From positions 17,424-68,778 of the forward strand of contig JAJVHS010000077.1 in the NCBI GenBank assembly GCA_022072615.1: a stretch of 51,355 nucleotides of DNA, read 5' to 3'. Source of the stretch: Phycisphaerales bacterium. GTDB lineage: Bacteria > Planctomycetota > Phycisphaerae > Phycisphaerales > UBA1924. Below are positions 32,408 through 41,354 of this stretch, one piece after another. A model generated the notes under the pieces. It had not been told where the DNA came from. It did no database searches and saw nothing but the letters and a program-made list of their open reading frames with translations. Position 1 is the first letter of the stretch. Each line of letters begins with the position of its first letter. The position numbers were made by a program, and so were the translations under genes.

Positions 32408-33954
32408 GCGCCGCACTCCGTCTGCACCGCGCCGACACGCAGCCCCCCGCGGATCTCGCCGGCGAGTTCCTCGCGCGACTCGATCGGCGCCTTCATCTCC
32501 CGCAGCCGCACCGCCGCCAAGTTCTCGACGAACTGGCGTGCCACCTGGACGAACGGGTTCGAGACCTCATGGTCACCGGGGTGACCGAGGAGCAGGCGAC
32601 ACGACGAGCCGTCGAGGAACTCGGCGACCCGATGGTGCTCGCCAGGCGATTCGAGCGGGCGCACGTCGCGCCGCGAAGGAGACGCATCATGAACATGCTG
32701 ATGGTCGGTTTGGCTTCGGCGGCGGCGCTCACGGGCGCCATGACGCTGCGTGCCCCGCAGGTGACGATCAGGTCAGCCGTCTACCCGCCCCCCGACGCGG
32801 TGCAGCAGGTGCCGCAGAAGCCCCTGGACGTCCAGGGGCTGCCGCCGGACGTGCAGTGGGGGGACTTCTTCTCGCTCGCGGCTTCCACATCCGGCAAGTC
32901 GCCGGTCGTTCACTGGGGCGCTCTGCGCGAGCTCGACTCCGACAACTTCGGACCCGGACACTCGCTGGGCATTGATCCGCTCGTCGACCAGAAGTTGACG
33001 CTCGACCAGTTCCTCGAGCTGATCAACACCGAGAAGGGTTTTGTCGCGGACAACCGCATCGAGTACCGCGAAGAAGAGGGGCGGCTCGTCTTCGCCACCA
33101 CGCACTACTTCGACCGTCGCGAGACCCGCCTCGTCACCTACGACGTGTCCGAACTCCTCCGCGCACGGCTGGGCGGCGATGCCGACAACCCCGACCGCGT
33201 GCCCGGAGCCGTGCACGAGATCGCCGATCTCATCCGGGCGCTCGTCGAGAGCGGGATGTGGGATGTCAACGGCGGCTCAGCGTCCATCACCACCTACGGC
33301 ACCAAGCTCTTCGTGCGGGTCCCGCAGCGACTGCTCCCGCGCATCGAGTGGGTGCTCGAGCAGGCCGCGGACGCCCACATTGGCGCTCACCAGGGAGCGT
33401 CCGTGGATCGTCGGCAGGGAGACCCGCTCCATACACCGCGTGACGGCGCCGCCTTGCCCCCCGCGGCGGGTTCGAGCACCGTTGTTTCGGTGCAGTTGCA
33501 GCGGGTCGACCCCGCCGCGGCCCGCCAGATCCTGAATCAGGCGTTCGACGGAGTTCCGAGCCTGAAGCAGTGCAGCGTCGCCCGGTGGATCACGGTTGAC
33601 GCCAGCAGCAGGACCGTCAGTGTCTCGGCCACCCAGCGCCACGCGGAATTCGTCGGCCGGTTGCTCACCATGCTCGATCGACCCGGCGCCGACGTCGTGG
33701 CTTCCGCGGAATCCTCGATGCAGGTCATCCCGCTGGCACGTGTGTCGTCCGAGACCATGGACTCGCTGATCCGGGCCATCGCCGGCGGATCGACCTTGTA
33801 CGGCCGTGAATTCCGGCTCGTCGCGAATCCCCAGCAGAATTCGGTGATTGTTGAAGGGCCGACGGGGGTCGTGACCGCGCTGCAGGAACTCATCGCCCTG
33901 CTCGACACCGATTGGGAAGAACCTGCCAAGGTCGGCGCCGCCATCGGCCGCTGA
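32404..33954 (+). CDS. Permease-prefix-like membrane protein with secretin-type repeats
   Basis: The 516-residue protein begins with a cytoplasmic helical domain (about 20-85: FLARLDRRLHLPQPHRRQVL, ELACHLDERVRDLMVTGV, TEEQATRRAVEELGDP) resembling the permease prefix domain paired with PadR regulators. One membrane helix follows (MNMLMVGLASAAALTGAMTL). The extracytoplasmic part contains two secretin N-domain-like (NolW) repeats at about 360-420 and 436-503: VDPAAARQILNQAF, then ITVDASSRTVSVSATQRHAE, and MQVIPLARVSSETMDSLIRA with RLVANPQQNSVIVEGPT. No secretin beta-barrel is present, so this is not a pore. Function unknown. It is co-transcribed with padR. Confidence 0.75.
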   Translation: MSAALRLHRADTQPPADLAGEFLARLDRRLHLPQPHRRQVLDELACHLDERVRDLMVTGVTEEQATRRAVEELGDPMVLARRFERAHVAPRRRRIMNMLMVGLASAAALTGAMTLRAPQVTIRSAVYPPPDAVQQVPQKPLDVQGLPPDVQWGDFFSLAASTSGKSPVVHWGALRELDSDNFGPGHSLGIDPLVDQKLTLDQFLELINTEKGFVADNRIEYREEEGRLVFATTHYFDRRETRLVTYDVSELLRARLGGDADNPDRVPGAVHEIADLIRALVESGMWDVNGGSASITTYGTKLFVRVPQRLLPRIEWVLEQAADAHIGAHQGASVDRRQGDPLHTPRDGAALPPAAGSSTVVSVQLQRVDPAAARQILNQAFDGVPSLKQCSVARWITVDASSRTVSVSATQRHAEFVGRLLTMLDRPGADVVASAESSMQVIPLARVSSETMDSLIRAIAGGSTLYGREFRLVANPQQNSVIVEGPTGVVTALQELIALLDTDWEEPAKVGAAIGR

Positions 33955-33974
33955 TCCGGACCTGCGCGACAGCC

Positions 33975-35312
33975 TTACGCCTTGACCACGCGGCCCGCCA
34001 CCGGGCCGCACTTTGCCATCGCGTTGCGGGTATCCACGATCACCTTGGCGTGCCGCGCGACGATGCCGAAGTCGATCGCCGCGTGATCCGTCACGATCAC
34101 CACCGCGTCCGAGGCCCGGGCCAATTCCTCGGTCAGCGGCTGCGACGCCAGCACGATCGAGTGCTTGCGCATGGGAGGGAACACCGCCACGTGCGGGTCG
34201 TGGTACGACACCTCTGCGCCCGCCTCCATCAGCAGGTCGATGATCTCCGCCGCCGGCGTCTCCCGGACGTCATCGATGTCCGGCTTGTAGGCGATGCCGA
34301 GCACGAGCACCCGCGATCCCTTCAGCGGCTTCGCGTCGGTGTTGAGCGCCGCCGCGACCTGGCTCACGACATACGACGGCATCCCGTGATTGACCTCGCC
34401 CGCGAGCTCGATGAACCGGGTCGTGTGCCCGAGCTCCCGGGCTTTCCAGGCGAGGTAGTAGGGATCGATCGGGATGCAGTGGCCGCCCAGGCCCGGGCCG
34501 GGGAAAAACGGCTGGAATCCGAAGGGCTTGGTGCTCGCGGCCTGGATGACCTTCCAGATGTCGATCCCCATCGGCGTGAGGATGGTCTTGAGCTCGTTAA
34601 CCAGGGCGATGTTGACGGCTCGGTAGATGTTCTCGAGCAGCTTGGCCGCCTCGGCGACCTCCGCCGAATCGACGGCGATGACGTGCTCGATCGCGGCCGA
34701 ATACATCGACACGCCGACGCGGGTGCAGTGGGGGGTGATGCCGCCGACCAGGCGCGGGATCTGGTGCGTCTGGACGTCCTTGCGGCCGGGGTCTTCACGC
34801 TCGGGGCTGAAGACGACGAAGTAGTCCCGCCCGACCTCCCCGCCGAATCTCGAGGCCGCCCGCTCGAGGATCGGCAGGCACAGCTCACGGGTGGTACCCG
34901 GGTAACTGGTCGATTCAAGGCTGACGAGCATGCCGGGCCGCAGCACGTCGGCGACCAGCCGCGTGGAGTCACGCACGAAGGAAAGATCGGGCTCCCGGTG
35001 ACCGCCCAGGGGTGTCGGCACGCAGAGCACCACCGCGTCGCAGCCGGCAAGATCCGCCGGCCGGTCGGTCGGGCTGAACCGGTTCGACGCCGCGAGGTCA
35101 CGGAACAGCGCGGGCCCCAGGTGCTTGAGGTACCCCTCCCCCCGCTTGAGCTTCTCGATCTTCTGTGCGTCGATGTCAAAGCCGACGACGGCAAAGCCCG
35201 CGGCATGGAGGGCCCGGACCAGGGGCAGGCCGACATAGCCAAGCCCGACGACGCCTATCCGGGCAGATCTGCGTTCAAACGCCTCGAGGAGATGCCGGCT
35301 GTAGTCGGTCAT
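33975..35312 (-). CDS. wbpA: UDP-HexNAc 6-dehydrogenase (WbpA-like)
   Basis: The 445-residue NAD-dependent sugar dehydrogenase starts with a Rossmann loop (RIGVVGLGYVGLPLVRALHA). It has VVLCVPTPLGGHREPDLSFV, the HREPDLSFV motif typical of UDP-GlcNAc dehydrogenases such as WbpA, and catalytic Cys279 in FPGPGLGGHCIPIDPYYLAW. The C-terminal domain has VLVLGIAYKPDIDDVRETPA. It oxidises the C6 alcohol of a UDP-N-acetylhexosamine to the uronate, for surface polysaccharides. The NeuC-type epimerase on the same strand (30699-31835) is in the same region but separated by the padR pair. Length is normal. Confidence 0.9.
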   Translation of the reverse strand: MTDYSRHLLEAFERRSARIGVVGLGYVGLPLVRALHAAGFAVVGFDIDAQKIEKLKRGEGYLKHLGPALFRDLAASNRFSPTDRPADLAGCDAVVLCVPTPLGGHREPDLSFVRDSTRLVADVLRPGMLVSLESTSYPGTTRELCLPILERAASRFGGEVGRDYFVVFSPEREDPGRKDVQTHQIPRLVGGITPHCTRVGVSMYSAAIEHVIAVDSAEVAEAAKLLENIYRAVNIALVNELKTILTPMGIDIWKVIQAASTKPFGFQPFFPGPGLGGHCIPIDPYYLAWKARELGHTTRFIELAGEVNHGMPSYVVSQVAAALNTDAKPLKGSRVLVLGIAYKPDIDDVRETPAAEIIDLLMEAGAEVSYHDPHVAVFPPMRKHSIVLASQPLTEELARASDAVVIVTDHAAIDFGIVARHAKVIVDTRNAMAKCGPVAGRVVKA

Positions 35313-35518
35313 TCGCCCAGCCTTTCACCGAACGGCCGGTGCCGGATTGTACAAGAGACCTCGGCCCCGGGGGAGATCGGGCAAAAGCCGGCGGGGCATC
35401 GCCCCAAGAAACGGGCGACTTCGCAGCGGGTGCCTGCACGTTTCCCTTGACCGGGGTACGCTGTGAACCCCCGGCGCGACGGGATAGCGCGCGTGGATCA
35501 ACGTTCCTGGAGCCTGAC

Positions 35519-38500
35519 ATGATGATGAAAGTTCGCGGCGGTGCCGCGGCGGTAGCGTGCGTTGCGGGTCTGGCGGTCTCGGCCCTGGGCCAGGACGGCG
35601 AGCCGTCCCCCACGATGATGCGGTACCCCGATATCAGCGCGACACAGATCGTCTTCCTGTACGCCAACAACCTGTGGATCGCGCCGCGGGAAGGCGGCGT
35701 GGCCGTGCCGGTGGCGTCTCCCCCGGGCGCCGAGAGCTTCCCGCGATTCAGCCCGGACGGCAAGACCCTCGCCTTCGGAGGAAACTACGACGGCTCGCGT
35801 GACCTGTACACGATCCCCGTGACCGGCGGCGTCCCGGCCCGAGTCACCCATCACCCCGCGGGCGAAACGCTGTGTGACTGGACGGCCGATGGGAAACTGA
35901 CGTTCCTCTCCAGCGGCATGGCCGGGCTCTCGCGTCAGTCCCAGATCTTCACGGTGCCCGCGGCCGGCGGCATGCCCACCAAGCTCCCGGTTCCTTATGC
36001 CGGCTTCGGGGCGGTGAGCCCCGACGGCCAGTGGCTCTGCTACGCGCCGCACTCGACCGACAACCGGACGTGGAAGCGGTACCGCGGCGGCATGGCGACC
36101 GACCTGTGGCTGTTCAACCTCCGCAACCAGTCGGCGAAGAAGATCACCGACTGGGAGGGCACCGACACCCTTCCCATGTGGGTGCCCGGCGGCAAGAGCG
36201 ATGTCGTTTACTACCTCAGCGACGCCGGCGAGGACCACCGGCTGAACATCTGGAGCTACGGGGTTTCCGACGGGAAACGCGAGCAGATCACCAAGTACAC
36301 CTCGGATGACGTTCGCTGGCCGTCCGTCGGCCCGGGCCCCGACGGCAAGGGCGAGATCATCTTCCAGCTCGGCGCCCAACTGCGGGTGCTCGACCTGGGT
36401 ACTCGCCAGGACCGAGTCGTCAAGATCACCGTCCCCGGTGACAAGCCCTCGGTCCGCAAGCGCACGGTCGACGCGGCTCGGAACATCGGCGCCGCGTCGA
36501 TCTCGCCCTCGGGCAAGCGCGTGGTCATCCAGGGCCGCGGCGACCTGTGGTCCGCCCCGGCCAAGGAAGGCATCACCCGGAACCTCACGGCCACCACCGG
36601 CGTGTTCGAGCGCGACCCCGCGTGGTCGCCCGACAACAAGTGGATCGCGTACCTCTCCGACGAGTCGGGCGAATACGAGCTGTGGATCCGCCCGACGGAC
36701 GCCAAGCCGCCCGAAGAAAAGAAGGACGACGCCAAGAAGGACGAGAAAAAGGGCGAGGCCGACGCGAAGAAGGACGAGCAGAAGGACGGCGAAAACAAGG
36801 ACGAGGCCAAGAAGGACGAGCCCAAGCGCGAGCCGCGCAAGCTCACCAACCTCGGGCCCGGCTTCCGCTCCAACCCGACGTGGTCACCGGATTCCAAGCA
36901 CATCGCCTTCACCGACAACGCCGGCAACCTCCACCTGATCAACGTCGAGTCGGGCGAGCTCAAGACCGTCGACACCGATCCGTGGGGCGATGAGCCGCAG
37001 ATCTCGTGGTCGCACGATTCCAACTGGATCGCCTACCCCCGGTCGGAAGGAGAGAGCCCCAGCCACGGCATCTGGGTCTACAACGTCAAGACCGGCGAGA
37101 AGAAGCAGGTCGTCTCGGCGATGTTCAACAACTCGTCGCCCGCGTTCGACCGGGCCGGCGACTTCCTCTACTTCGTCTCGAACCGCACCGTCAACAGCCC
37201 GGTGTACAGCGACGTCGATACGACGTTCGTCTACACCAACACCGCGAACATCTACATGGCCCCGCTCCGGGCCGACGTGAAGTACCCATGGCTGCCCAAG
37301 AGCGACGAGGAAGAACTCAAGAAGGAAGAAAAGAAGGACGACGCCAAGAAGGACGACGCCAAGAAGGACGACTCCAAGAAGGACGAGGCGAAGAAGGACG
37401 AAGCCAAGAAAGACGAGCCCAAGAAGGATGAAGGCAGCAAGGACGCCGTCACTGACGACGGCGTGTCGGGCACGTGGGAAGGCAAGGCAACCGGCGGGTC
37501 GCTCCCGCCCGATGGCATCCCTTTCAAGCTCACTTTGACCCTCCATTCCGACGGCAAGGTCACCGGGACGGTGACGTCGGCCATGGGATCGGGCAGCGTC
37601 AACGGGACCTACACCAAGGACTCTGGAGCAATCTCGCTCTCGGTCACCGTCGGTGACGGCGTGGTGACCATGAACGGCCAGCTCAAGAACGGTGAGATCA
37701 CCGGCAACTGGACCGCCGAAGGCGAGGGCGGCTCATGGAACGCCCGCCGATCGGCCGCCGCGACCGGCGGTGACGCCGCGTCCGACGACAAGAAGGAAGA
37801 CAAGAAGGACGAGAAGAAGGAAGTCAAGATCGACGTTGACGGCTTCGAGGGCCGCTGCTGGCAGCTCCCCATCGCGCCGGGCAACTTCGGCAACCTCGCG
37901 GTGACCGACGACAACAAGCTCGTCTACGCCCGGTTTGGGTCCCGCGGATCGCAGGAAGGCCCGTCCATCAAGATCTTCGACCCCAAGGACGACGCCCGTG
38001 AAGAGAAGACGGTGACCGGCGGCGCCGCCGGCTTCCAGCTCTCGGCCGACGGGAAGAAGATGCTGGTCTTCCGCGGGGGCTCGCTGACAGTCATGAACCC
38101 GACCCCGGGCGGCGGCACGGCGACGTCCGTCCCCACCGGCGACATGCAGACGACGCTCGACCCCAAGGCCGAGTGGAGGCAGATCGTCACCGACGCGTGG
38201 CGCCTGCAGCGTGACTTCTTCTACGAACCCACCATGCACGGCGTCGACTGGCCGGCCATCAAGGAGCACTACCTCAAGATGGTCGACGACTGCGTCACCC
38301 GCGACGACGTCAACTACGTTATCGCCGAGATGATCAGCGAGCTCAACATCGGCCACGCGTACCTCGGGGCGCCCGGCGATGTCGAGGGCCAGCAGTTCAT
38401 CGGGACGGGCGTGCTCGGCTGCGACTTCGAGCTGGTCACCACCCCGGAGGGCACCGCGTACAAGATCACCAGGATCTACGAGGGCGGCCCGTGGGACGCC

Positions 38501-39403
38501 GATGCCCGCAACCCGCTCCGGGCTCCCGGCGTCGACGTGAAGGAGGGCGAGTTCCTCCTCGCGGTCAACGGCGTCCCGGTCGACACGGACAAGGATCCCT
38601 GGGCCGCGTTCCAGTACCGGGCCGACGAGACCGTGGCGCTGACCATCGGCAAGACGCCCTCCCGCGACAAGGACACGCGCGAGGTGCTCGTCAAGACGCT
38701 CGGAAGCGACGGGACGCTCCGCTACCGAGCCTGGATCGAGCGCAACCGCAAGTACGTGGCGGAGAAGACCGGCGGCAAGGTGGGTTACATCTACGTGCCC
38801 AACACCGGCGTCGACGGCCAGAACGACCTCTTCCGCCAGTTCGCCGGCCAGTTCAAGCTGCCCGCGCTCATCATCGACGAGCGCTGGAACGGCGGCGGCC
38901 AGATCCCGACGCGCTTCATCGAGCTGCTCAACCGGCCGGTGGTCAGCTACTGGGCACGACGCCACGGCAAGGACTGGACGTGGCCGCCCGACGGGCACAA
39001 CGGTCCCAAGTGCATGCTCATCAACGGCCTCGCCGGGTCCGGCGGTGACATGTTCCCGTGGCTGTTCAAGCTCAACAAGATCGGCAAGACCATCGGCACC
39101 CGCACCTGGGGCGGCCTAGTCGGTATCTCCGGCAACCCCGGGCTGATCGACGGCGGGTCGATCACCGTCCCGACCTTCGGCATCTACGAGACCGACGGCA
39201 CCTGGGCCGTCGAGGGCCACGGCGTCGACCCCGACATCGAAGTCATCGACGACCCGTCGAAGATGGTCGATGGCGGCGACCCGCAGCTCGACGCGGCGAT
39301 CCAGCACATGCTGGAGGAGCTTGAGAAGAACCCCTACAAGGCGCCGGCTCGTCCCAAGAGCCCCGACCGCAAGGGGATGGGCATCACCAACGAGGACAAG
39401 TAA
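35519..39403 (+). CDS. Tricorn-like protease with charged linkers and an inserted domain
   Basis: The 1294-residue secreted protein has a signal peptide (AAAVACVAGLAVSALGQDG), six-/seven-bladed propeller repeats (LYANNLWIAPREGGVAVPVA, SFPRFSPDGKTLAFGGNYDG, DPAWSPDNKWIAYLSDESGE), a PDZ-like region (about 955-1080), and an S41-type protease domain ending RTWGGLVGISGNPGLIDGG. The nucleophile is probably Ser1174 in LAGSGGDMFPWLF. Tricorn degrades peptides to short fragments. Odd features: Lys/Asp/Glu tracts at about 397-441, 598-646 and 754-771, and a beta-rich domain at about 646-745 (SGTWEGKATGG, GSGSVNGTYTKDSGAISLSV) inserted between propeller repeats. ATG 35519 has GGAG six bases upstream; the earlier frame opens inside the divergent gene. 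Confidence 0.9.
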   Translation: MMMKVRGGAAAVACVAGLAVSALGQDGEPSPTMMRYPDISATQIVFLYANNLWIAPREGGVAVPVASPPGAESFPRFSPDGKTLAFGGNYDGSRDLYTIPVTGGVPARVTHHPAGETLCDWTADGKLTFLSSGMAGLSRQSQIFTVPAAGGMPTKLPVPYAGFGAVSPDGQWLCYAPHSTDNRTWKRYRGGMATDLWLFNLRNQSAKKITDWEGTDTLPMWVPGGKSDVVYYLSDAGEDHRLNIWSYGVSDGKREQITKYTSDDVRWPSVGPGPDGKGEIIFQLGAQLRVLDLGTRQDRVVKITVPGDKPSVRKRTVDAARNIGAASISPSGKRVVIQGRGDLWSAPAKEGITRNLTATTGVFERDPAWSPDNKWIAYLSDESGEYELWIRPTDAKPPEEKKDDAKKDEKKGEADAKKDEQKDGENKDEAKKDEPKREPRKLTNLGPGFRSNPTWSPDSKHIAFTDNAGNLHLINVESGELKTVDTDPWGDEPQISWSHDSNWIAYPRSEGESPSHGIWVYNVKTGEKKQVVSAMFNNSSPAFDRAGDFLYFVSNRTVNSPVYSDVDTTFVYTNTANIYMAPLRADVKYPWLPKSDEEELKKEEKKDDAKKDDAKKDDSKKDEAKKDEAKKDEPKKDEGSKDAVTDDGVSGTWEGKATGGSLPPDGIPFKLTLTLHSDGKVTGTVTSAMGSGSVNGTYTKDSGAISLSVTVGDGVVTMNGQLKNGEITGNWTAEGEGGSWNARRSAAATGGDAASDDKKEDKKDEKKEVKIDVDGFEGRCWQLPIAPGNFGNLAVTDDNKLVYARFGSRGSQEGPSIKIFDPKDDAREEKTVTGGAAGFQLSADGKKMLVFRGGSLTVMNPTPGGGTATSVPTGDMQTTLDPKAEWRQIVTDAWRLQRDFFYEPTMHGVDWPAIKEHYLKMVDDCVTRDDVNYVIAEMISELNIGHAYLGAPGDVEGQQFIGTGVLGCDFELVTTPEGTAYKITRIYEGGPWDADARNPLRAPGVDVKEGEFLLAVNGVPVDTDKDPWAAFQYRADETVALTIGKTPSRDKDTREVLVKTLGSDGTLRYRAWIERNRKYVAEKTGGKVGYIYVPNTGVDGQNDLFRQFAGQFKLPALIIDERWNGGGQIPTRFIELLNRPVVSYWARRHGKDWTWPPDGHNGPKCMLINGLAGSGGDMFPWLFKLNKIGKTIGTRTWGGLVGISGNPGLIDGGSITVPTFGIYETDGTWAVEGHGVDPDIEVIDDPSKMVDGGDPQLDAAIQHMLEELEKNPYKAPARPKSPDRKGMGITNEDK

Positions 39404-39439
39404 GAAGGCAGTCGGGAACCGGCCGTAGGCAGAAAACAC

Positions 39440-39474
39440 AAGGCACGGGCAGAAGGCTGCCCGTGCCTTTTTTT
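39440..39474 (+). terminator. Strong intrinsic terminator after the tricorn gene
   Basis: GGCACGGGCAG (39442-39452) and CTGCCCGTGCC (39457-39467) form a perfect 11-bp stem with AAGG loop, followed by seven T. It lies between convergent genes. On the minus strand the stem is followed by TTGTGTTTT, so it may also serve the SGNH hydrolase gene. Confidence 0.92.
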
Positions 39475-39502
39475 CATCCACACCGGTGCGTGGCAACGGC
39501 GC

Positions 39503-40672
39503 CTACGGGCACCCGATCTCAAAGTCCGTCACGAACGAGTTGAAGTCCTCCAGGTCGACAAACCCGCTCCCGTCGTAGTCCGCGTCGTCACCGCCGAGCT
39601 CGAACGCCTGCACGAACGCGTCGAAGTCCTCGAAATCAACAAAGCCCGACTTGTCGAAATCCGTGAGGCACGCGTAATTGGTGATGTAATCCGCGTAGGA
39701 ACCGAGCTGGCCCGCGACCTGGTCCACGCCCAGGTACGCCACGCCCGCGTGCGAAAGGATCTCCTGCTCACTGAAAGGCTCGTACCCCGCGTTCCAGCAG
39801 ATGTTCGCTCCGGTCATCATCACGTTGGCGAAAAGGCCCTGCAGCGTCGTGTGCGGGTGCACGCCGTCGTGCACCAGCCCCGCGAGCTTGTTGGTGTTCC
39901 CCGTCGTGTCCTCGTCCTCGAGCCCGATCGCCTGGCCCCCGATCCAGAACGTGTCGTTCAGATCCGCGTTGGTCCCGTAGATGGCCGTCGTCAGGCCGTG
40001 CACATCCACGAGCGGAATCTGCAGGTTGCGGGCCATCGCCCGGATCCGCACGTTGACCTCCCGCACCACCGTCGACACGCGCTCGCGCTTCGCGGGGTCG
40101 GGGTAGAGCGTCCTTGAGATGGGCGCGACCGAGTAGTCCAGGAAGTTCGACACCATGAGCCGCATCCCGCTGCTCATGATCGTGCCCGCGATCAGCTGGA
40201 CGTTGCTCACGCGGGTATTGATGTAGTTGTTGATGGTCGTCTGCGACCACAGGTTGTGATAGATGTTGAAGAACGCCGACGACGTCGGCGAAAAGTCGTT
40301 GGCGCCGATGAGCAGCACCGAGTGGGTGACCCCGTCGGTCGCAAACTGGCCGGCGAGCCCCGTATGCTGGCCGCTCGAGAGCAGCGAGGTGGAAGTCGCC
40401 CCCGACCGAGCCCAGTTGTGCTTGAAGAACCTGCGCCGCGGCTCGCCCCACGTCCCGCCGGGCTGGCCCGCCTCGGCGGCCGTCGGGCCGACGTTGACCC
40501 CGCGGTACAGCTCGACCTGTTCCAGCCAGTTCCTGGCGTAGCTGTACGACTCCTCCGCGTATTCGTCGGTCAGAGAATCGCCCATCGCCCCCAGTTTCAC
40601 GACCTGTCCGAAGGCCCCGCTCGCCGCTCCCAGCACGCCCAACAGACACCCCATTCCAACGTACGTCTTCAT
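39503..40672 (-). CDS. Secreted SGNH/GDSL hydrolase with GC-type dockerin-like tail
   Basis: The 389-residue protein has a signal peptide (MGCLLGVLGAASGAFGQ) and an SGNH hydrolase domain: block I VVKLGAMGDSLTDEYAEE with the likely nucleophile Ser, block III VLLIGANDFSPTS, and block V with DGVHPHTTLQGLFANVMM (Asp/His). The last 55 residues hold two EF-hand-like repeats, FDKSGFVDFEDFDAFVQAFE and YDGSGFVDLEDFNSFVTDFE, ending IGCP. This tail also occurs on the ELWxxDGT protein in this window and is typical of Phycisphaerae secreted proteins; it may direct surface anchoring. The enzyme could act on esters of carbohydrates or lipids; substrate unknown. Confidence 0.88.
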   Translation of the reverse strand: MKTYVGMGCLLGVLGAASGAFGQVVKLGAMGDSLTDEYAEESYSYARNWLEQVELYRGVNVGPTAAEAGQPGGTWGEPRRRFFKHNWARSGATSTSLLSSGQHTGLAGQFATDGVTHSVLLIGANDFSPTSSAFFNIYHNLWSQTTINNYINTRVSNVQLIAGTIMSSGMRLMVSNFLDYSVAPISRTLYPDPAKRERVSTVVREVNVRIRAMARNLQIPLVDVHGLTTAIYGTNADLNDTFWIGGQAIGLEDEDTTGNTNKLAGLVHDGVHPHTTLQGLFANVMMTGANICWNAGYEPFSEQEILSHAGVAYLGVDQVAGQLGSYADYITNYACLTDFDKSGFVDFEDFDAFVQAFELGGDDADYDGSGFVDLEDFNSFVTDFEIGCP

Positions 40673-40787
40673 GCGTTAGTTGTACCCGCCGCGGCCCGAT
40701 TTCCCAAGTGCCTTCTGCGTTTTTGCGGCCCCTGCCCGGGAAACGGGCCCCGCCCGCCGGGCCGCCGCCACTGGTATAGTGTCGCCC

Positions 40788-41276
40788 ATGCGACGCGTGC
40801 TCCTTGGTGTCTCATTGCTCCTTGCCGCGGCCTCGACCGGCTGCCTCGAGCGGCGTGTCTTCGTGACTTCTGATCCGCCCGGTGCGCTCGTGTACGCCAA
40901 CGACGTTGAGCTGGGCCGCACGCCCCTCGAAGCCGACTTCACCTACTACGGCAAGTACGACGTGCGTGTGGAACTCGAGGGCTACGAGCCGCTCCGCACC
41001 GTCGGCAAGGCCAACGTCCCGATCTACGAGGTGCCGCCCATCGACCTGGCGGCCATGGCGATGCCCTTCGACATCGAGACCACCGTCCGCTGGCACTTCA
41101 AGCTCGAACCGGCGCTCGAAACGACCACCGACCCGCTCCAGCTCGAGGCCGACCTCGTCTCCCGAGCAAGCGACCTCCGCGCCCAGCTCGCCACGCCCAA
41201 GCCGCCGGCCGACAAGCCCGAGCCCGTCGACGAATCACCCCAGGGCGCCACGACCCCCGGCCAGCCGCGCGGCTGA
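40788..41276 (+). CDS. PEGA-domain lipoprotein
   Basis: The 162-residue product has a lipoprotein signal with lipobox (LLLAAASTGC, lipidated Cys) followed by a PEGA domain (about 27-75: FVTSDPPGALVYANDVELG, RTPLEADFTYYGKYDVRVEL, EGYEPL). PEGA domains bind carbohydrate or form surface modules. The C-terminal part is charged and ends in a Pro/Lys-rich tail. The start codon is only seven bases after a TATAGT, so the transcript could have a very short leader. Convergent with the flavoprotein gene downstream. Function beyond envelope lipoprotein is unknown. Confidence 0.85.
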   Translation: MRRVLLGVSLLLAAASTGCLERRVFVTSDPPGALVYANDVELGRTPLEADFTYYGKYDVRVELEGYEPLRTVGKANVPIYEVPPIDLAAMAMPFDIETTVRWHFKLEPALETTTDPLQLEADLVSRASDLRAQLATPKPPADKPEPVDESPQGATTPGQPRG

Positions 41277-41354
41277 ACCGAGTCCAGACCGCCGCGAAGT
41301 ACTCGCGAATCGGCCCGCACAGTCCGGCCAGTGTTTCACGGCGCCTGCATGTCC

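Noticed and set aside
37733..38998. 421-codon minus-strand frame opposite the tricorn C-terminal half
   Set aside because: The tricorn protease has protease signatures in the plus frame; the antisense frame has none.
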